A DNA stretch of 36,794 nt from Streptomyces albidus (ex Kaewkla and Franco 2022) (lineage in GTDB: Bacteria; Actinomycetota; Actinomycetes; Streptomycetales; Streptomycetaceae), in NCBI RefSeq assembly GCF_013870515.1, contig NZ_JACBXA010000034.1, positions 1 through 36,794 of the forward strand, in the 5' to 3' direction. The translations under genes were made by a program, and so were the position numbers. Positions within the stretch are counted from its first letter, which is position 1; each line of letters begins with the position of its first letter. This document shows, piece by piece, positions 32,589 through 36,794 of this stretch. A model generated the notes under the pieces. It was not told the DNA's origin and did not search any database. It worked only from the letters and a program-made list of their open reading frames with translations.

Positions 32589-32618
32589 CCCCGCCACCGT
32601 ACGGGAACGGCGGCGGGG
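32589..32618 (-). terminator. Terminator after eno
   Basis: CCCCGCCACCGT at 32589-32600 pairs with ACGGCGGCGGGG at 32607-32618; the one mismatch on the plus strand becomes a G-U pair on the minus-strand RNA. The loop is six bases. It sits 21 bases beyond the eno stop codon. Confidence 0.75.
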
Positions 32619-32638
32619 ACGGGCGCAGCGACGGCCCT

Positions 32639-33964
<1,326 letters not shown>

Positions 33965-34144
33965 ACGGGCGCGGGGGCGTGCCCCGGTCGGCCCGTCGTG
34001 TCGGGCGGCGGAACAGCAGGCGAAGCTCCAGCTCAGGAGTGCCGTGCACGTCACGTATTTTGTTTGGGAGCGGAAGAAAACATGGGGCGGCCTCGCCGGT
34101 CCGTATCGGAGCAGCGGGCTCGCCCGGCCTTCACCGGAGGGGTG

Positions 34145-35197
34145 TCAGAGGTTCAACTCCTGGCCGGGCCGGATCAGGTCGGGGTCCGAGCCGACGACGT
34201 CGCGGTTGCGCTCGTACAGCTCCGCCCAGCCGCCGCGCACCTCGTACTCGTCCGCGATCCCGGAGAGCGACTCGCCCTTGGAGACGCGGTGGTCTTCAGC
34301 GTCGGAGCCGGCGTCACCCCTGTCGTCGTCCTCGCGGGACGGGTGCTCGTCCGACTCCTCGCGGCCGCCGCTGCCGGGGCCGATCGGGTCAGCGGGCTCC
34401 CACAAGTAGCCGTCGTCTCCGGCGTCCGCACCGGGGCTCGCGGCGTCGCCGGATTCGTCCGCGTCGCCGGAGTCCCCGGAGTCGCCGGAATCAGCGGAGT
34501 CACCGGAGTCCTCAGGGGCGGCCTCGTCGGAGTCCTCGGAGCCGGACGGGGAGCCCGAGTCGGCAGACTCGTCCGAATCCGAGGGGTCTTCCGAGGGATC
34601 CGAGGACTCGGACGGGTCAGCAGACTCATCAGGCGCCGGCTGCGTCGCGTTGTCGGGGAACCCGGCGCTGTCACCGTCGCCGGATTCCTCCGAACCGCCG
34701 GTGCCGTCCTCGGAGGCCGAGTCCGACGGCGCCGAGGGATAGGGGCGTTCAGGGACGGGAGCCTCGGAATCCGAGCCGGAGGCGTCCCCGTCGAGATCGG
34801 GGGTCTCGGGCGAATCCTCTGAAAGCCCGGCGTTCTCCGCGCAGTCGGACCACGCGTCACGGCCCTCGGCCTGCAGGATCCTCTCCGCGACCTCGATCTG
34901 CTGACCGCGGCTGGCGAGGTCGGGCCGCTCGGCGTATTCGGTGCCGCCGTACTCGTCCCAGGTCTCCTCGTCGAGTTGGAGCCCGCCGTAGAAGCCGTTG
35001 TCGTCGTTGGCGCTCCACAGGGCGCCGCTCTCGCACTCGGCCACCTTGTCCCAGGTCCCCGCGTCCGCCGCGTTCGCCGCAGTCGCCCCGAGGAACGGGA
35101 TGGCGATGCCGACTCCCGCCGCTCCCGCCTTGACCACGAACGAGGGCGCCTGACGGGGGCGTCGGTGGCGCCCGCTCCCGGAGAACAAGGGCGGCAT
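34145..35197 (-). CDS. Resuscitation-promoting factor (Rpf) with LysM domain
   Basis: A 350-residue secreted cell-wall hydrolase. Residues 1-43 are a signal peptide (ending ATAANA). Residues 46-122 are the lysozyme-like Rpf domain, with catalytic Glu56 in VAECESGALWS, GFYGGLQLDEETW, and Cys55/Cys119 for the disulfide. Residues ~126-300 are a long Ser/Asp/Glu/Pro-rich acidic linker. Residues 302-349 are a LysM peptidoglycan-binding domain (HRVSKGESLSGIADEYEVRG). Rpf proteins cleave peptidoglycan and promote spore germination in Streptomyces. The ATG at 35197 has GGAGAGG 11 bases upstream. The promoter region carries phased GTCAC repeats. The gene symbol is left blank because Streptomyces has several Rpf paralogues. 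Confidence 0.93.
   Translation of the reverse strand: MPPLFSGSGRHRRPRQAPSFVVKAGAAGVGIAIPFLGATAANAADAGTWDKVAECESGALWSANDDNGFYGGLQLDEETWDEYGGTEYAERPDLASRGQQIEVAERILQAEGRDAWSDCAENAGLSEDSPETPDLDGDASGSDSEAPVPERPYPSAPSDSASEDGTGGSEESGDGDSAGFPDNATQPAPDESADPSESSDPSEDPSDSDESADSGSPSGSEDSDEAAPEDSGDSADSGDSGDSGDADESGDAASPGADAGDDGYLWEPADPIGPGSGGREESDEHPSREDDDRGDAGSDAEDHRVSKGESLSGIADEYEVRGGWAELYERNRDVVGSDPDLIRPGQELNL
34437..34790 (-). repeat. Low-complexity coding repeat (acidic linker)
   Basis: Irregular tandem GGAGTC/GGACTC-type hexamers encode Ser-Asp, Ser-Glu and Asp-Ser-Gly pairs of the Rpf linker, for example DSGDSADSGDSGDSGDADES. Length polymorphism between strains is likely. Confidence 0.75.
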
Positions 35198-35272
35198 GTG
35201 GGGGGACCTCTCCTAGGGACAAGGAAGTTGCCGCCTGAAGTTAGCTCCGAAAGCCCATCATCACAAGGCTGT

Positions 35273-35325
35273 GTCACGCAGATCACGTCGCGGTCACACC
35301 TGTGATGTTCCGTCACAGCCGTTAC
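35273..35325. promoter_or_regulatory. Phased GTCAC direct repeats, possible MtrA-type operator
   Basis: On the plus strand GTCAC (35273), ATCAC (35282), GTCAC (35293), GTCAC (35312) and GTTAC (35321) start 9, 11, 19 and 9 bases apart, close to whole helical turns. MtrA response regulators bind direct GTNAC repeats and control cell-wall hydrolases. Overlapping TGTGA/TCACA dyads (35294-35317) mean a Crp-like protein is an alternative. The repeats lie 76-128 bases before the rpf start. Confidence 0.5.
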
Positions 35326-36632
35326 ACCTCGCGGGGGGCCTCGCTCACCTCGGGCGTGAACTCCACCGGCAGCGTGCGCAGTCCGCGCATGATGAGACCG
35401 CCGCGCCACCGCAGTTCGGACGGCTCCGCGGCCAGACGTACATCCGGCAGACGCCTCAGAAGCTCACCGATCGCAGCACGGCCCTCGAGCCGGGCGAGCG
35501 GCGCTCCGAGGCAGTAGTGGATGCCGTGGCCGTAGCCCAAGTGCTGGTTGTCGCGCCGCCCCAGGTCCAGGATGTCCGGCTCGTCGAACTTTGCCGGGTC
35601 CCTGTCGGCCGCCGCCAGGACCACCAACACCGGCTCGCCTTCGGCGATGTGAGCACCGCCGATCACAAGCGGCTCGGTCGCGAAACGCCAGGTCGCAAGC
35701 TCCACCGGACCGTCGTAGCGGAGCAACTCCTCGACCGCCGTCGCCAGCAGCGCCTCGTCCCCCTCCGTCACCGCCCTGTGCAGACGGGCGCGTTGCTCGG
35801 GGTGGTGGAGCAGCGTGTACGTGCCGTTGCCGATCAAGTTGACCGTCGTCTCGAAGCCGGCGAAGAGAAGGATGAAGGCCATCGCGGCGGCCTCGTTCTC
35901 CGTCAGCTGCTCGCCGTGGTCGCTTGCGCGGATGAGTCCCGAGATGAGGTCATCGCCCGGGTTCTCCCTTTTGCGATGGATGAGTTCGGCGAGATAGTTG
36001 CGCATCTTCTTCACGGCACGGCCCACGCCGCCGCGCGGCGGTCCGGACTGCCCCGGCTTGTGATGGCGCAGCATCATGCCCGCCCAGTCACGGAAGTCGT
36101 CCTGGTCCTCCGCGGGAACGCCGAGCATGTCGCAGATGGCGTAGATGGGCAGCGGAAATGCGAACTCGTGGATCAGGTCCGCCTCGCCGCGCGCCGCGAA
36201 GCCGTCGATCAGCCGGCCGGTCAACTCCCGTACCCGCGGCTCGAACTCGGCGACCCGTGCCGGCGTGAACGCCTTCGAGACCAGACGACGCAGCCGCGTG
36301 TGATCCGGCGGATCGATGTTGAGCAGGTGCGTCATCAGATTCGCACTGCGCTCGCCCGGGATGCCGACCTTGCCCTTGCCGTGGGCCGAACTCTCGCTGT
36401 GGTGCACCGGGTTCTTGCTCAGCCGCTGGTCGGCAAGCGCCTGCCGGGCGTCCGCGTAACGCGTGACCAGCCAGGCCTCCACCCCGCTGGGCAGTTCGGT
36501 GCGGCGTACGGGGGCGTGCTCGCGCAGCCACGCGTACGCGGGATAGGGATCGGCAGCGAAGTCCCAGTCGAAGAGCGGGGGCATGGGCGGAGGGGACGAC
36601 GCTCGGGCCGTGCCGTGGGGCTTGTCTTGCAC
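35322..36632 (-). CDS. Cytochrome P450
   Basis: A 436-residue soluble bacterial P450. The I-helix oxygen-activation motif is LLFAGFETTVN (near residue 245). The ExxR motif is EELLRYDGPVE. The heme-binding loop is LGYGHGIHYCLGAPLAR, with the Cys ligand near residue 380. The B-C region has LLNIDPPDHTRLRRLV. No membrane anchor is present, as expected for CYP107/CYP105-like actinobacterial enzymes that use ferredoxin. No ferredoxin gene is adjacent. The GTG at 36632 has no ribosome site, but a promoter ends just before it, so the mRNA may be leaderless. The substrate is unknown. Confidence 0.93.
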   Translation of the reverse strand: MQDKPHGTARASSPPPMPPLFDWDFAADPYPAYAWLREHAPVRRTELPSGVEAWLVTRYADARQALADQRLSKNPVHHSESSAHGKGKVGIPGERSANLMTHLLNIDPPDHTRLRRLVSKAFTPARVAEFEPRVRELTGRLIDGFAARGEADLIHEFAFPLPIYAICDMLGVPAEDQDDFRDWAGMMLRHHKPGQSGPPRGGVGRAVKKMRNYLAELIHRKRENPGDDLISGLIRASDHGEQLTENEAAAMAFILLFAGFETTVNLIGNGTYTLLHHPEQRARLHRAVTEGDEALLATAVEELLRYDGPVELATWRFATEPLVIGGAHIAEGEPVLVVLAAADRDPAKFDEPDILDLGRRDNQHLGYGHGIHYCLGAPLARLEGRAAIGELLRRLPDVRLAAEPSELRWRGGLIMRGLRTLPVEFTPEVSEAPREV

Positions 36633-36638
36633 GCGTCG

Positions 36639-36666
36639 ACGCTAGCGGGTGCGCCGGGCGGGTCAG
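36639..36666 (-). promoter_or_regulatory. Possible leaderless promoter of the P450 gene
   Basis: CTGACC (36661-36666, four of six matches to TTGACA), a 16-base spacer and TAGCGT (36639-36644). The start point would fall at or within a few bases of the GTG at 36632. Confidence 0.5.
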
Positions 36667-36681
36667 GCCAGCGGTACGGGT

Positions 36682-36711
36682 GAGGGCAGGCCCGCCCCCG
36701 GGCCTGCCCTC
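36682..36711. terminator. Strong hairpin near the right edge
   Basis: GAGGGCAGGCCCG at 36682-36694 pairs perfectly with CGGGCCTGCCCTC at 36699-36711 around a CCCC loop. It probably ends a minus-strand gene lying beyond the right edge, insulating the P450 promoter. Confidence 0.75.
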
Positions 36712-36794
36712 GGTGTCCGTCCCGTTCCGCGGCGGGGGTGGACACCGAGGTGTTCCGGGCCTCGACGAAGTGGTGCGCTTCGGCCTGGTGCCCT
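36712..36794. other. Unresolved right edge
   Basis: 83 bases with no start codon plus ribosome site that I trust on either strand. A minus-strand frame reading HQAEAHHFVEARNTS looks coding-like but has no stop before the P450 gene. I cannot assign this edge. Confidence 0.3.

Noticed and set aside
34437-34790. Repeat array that might be read as CRISPR or a satellite
   Set aside because: The repeats are short, irregular and in frame, encoding the Ser/Asp linker; there are no unique spacers and no cas genes.
35198-35321. c-di-AMP (ydaO) riboswitch before the rpf gene
   Set aside because: The gap is only 124 bases and is mostly taken up by GTCAC repeats; the expected conserved stems are not visible.

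Overview
The window is high-GC actinobacterial chromosome, almost certainly Streptomyces. The evidence is a strong G/C bias at third codon positions, frequent GTG and TTG starts, a streptogrisin-type protease, a PAS/GAF/SpoIIE phosphatase, several Streptomyces-type small DUF proteins, and a leucyl-tRNA with anticodon UAA (bldA). From memory, the right half (MacB-type ABC pair, cfa, ndh, ppx, DUF501, divIC-like gene, eno, rpf) follows the order seen around bldA/eno in other Streptomyces. It therefore looks like conserved core chromosome. I could not check this by alignment.

Layout, left to right. (1) 1-2.5 kb: the 3' part of an unknown gene, a small convergent gene, a DUF4287 protein, and a Bax-inhibitor-1/YccA membrane protein separated from it by a perfect 18-bp terminator stem. 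(2) 2.7-6.6 kb, minus strand: six tightly packed genes for an Mrp/Mnh-type cation/proton antiporter, in the order E(short)-F-MbhD/DUF4040-B-C-D, with no full MrpA. (3) 6.9-8.2 kb: DUF6153 plus DUF305 secreted or lipoprotein pair, probably metal related. (4) 8.3-11.7 kb: DUF574-type methyltransferase, a DHA2 drug exporter and a DMT-family membrane protein. (5) 12.1-16.5 kb: secreted chymotrypsin-like protease, a small Cys-rich protein, an 809-residue sensor phosphatase/kinase and a DUF6059 protein. (6) bldA tRNA on the minus strand, divergent from a MacB-like ABC ATPase and FtsX-type permease. (7) 20.9-26.8 kb: a carbohydrate island made of a binding-protein ABC importer plus a Gfo/Idh/MocA oxidoreductase, divergent from a ROK repressor, with a readable promoter/operator region between them. 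(8) 26.9-36.6 kb, all minus strand: cyclopropane-fatty-acid synthase, type II NADH dehydrogenase behind a Rex-like site, exopolyphosphatase, DUF501, a DivIC-like division protein, enolase, a resuscitation-promoting factor with an acidic linker and LysM, and a cytochrome P450.

How the parts relate. Secretion and cell-surface work (protease, Rpf, DUF305), redox and ion homeostasis (Mrp, NDH-2/Rex) and development (bldA, SpoIIE-type signalling) sit side by side, as is usual for a Streptomyces core segment. The sugar importer, oxidoreductase and ROK regulator form one self-contained inducible module and look like an accessory insertion.

I did not find a clearly new multi-gene system. The observations most worth checking are the regulatory ones: the Rex-like site before ndh, the phased GTCAC repeats before rpf, and the ROK operator set. 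The reduced Mrp operon and the DUF6153-DUF305 pair come next. By eye I saw no in-frame TTA codon in the called genes. No CRISPR array, insertion sequence, rRNA or origin was seen.
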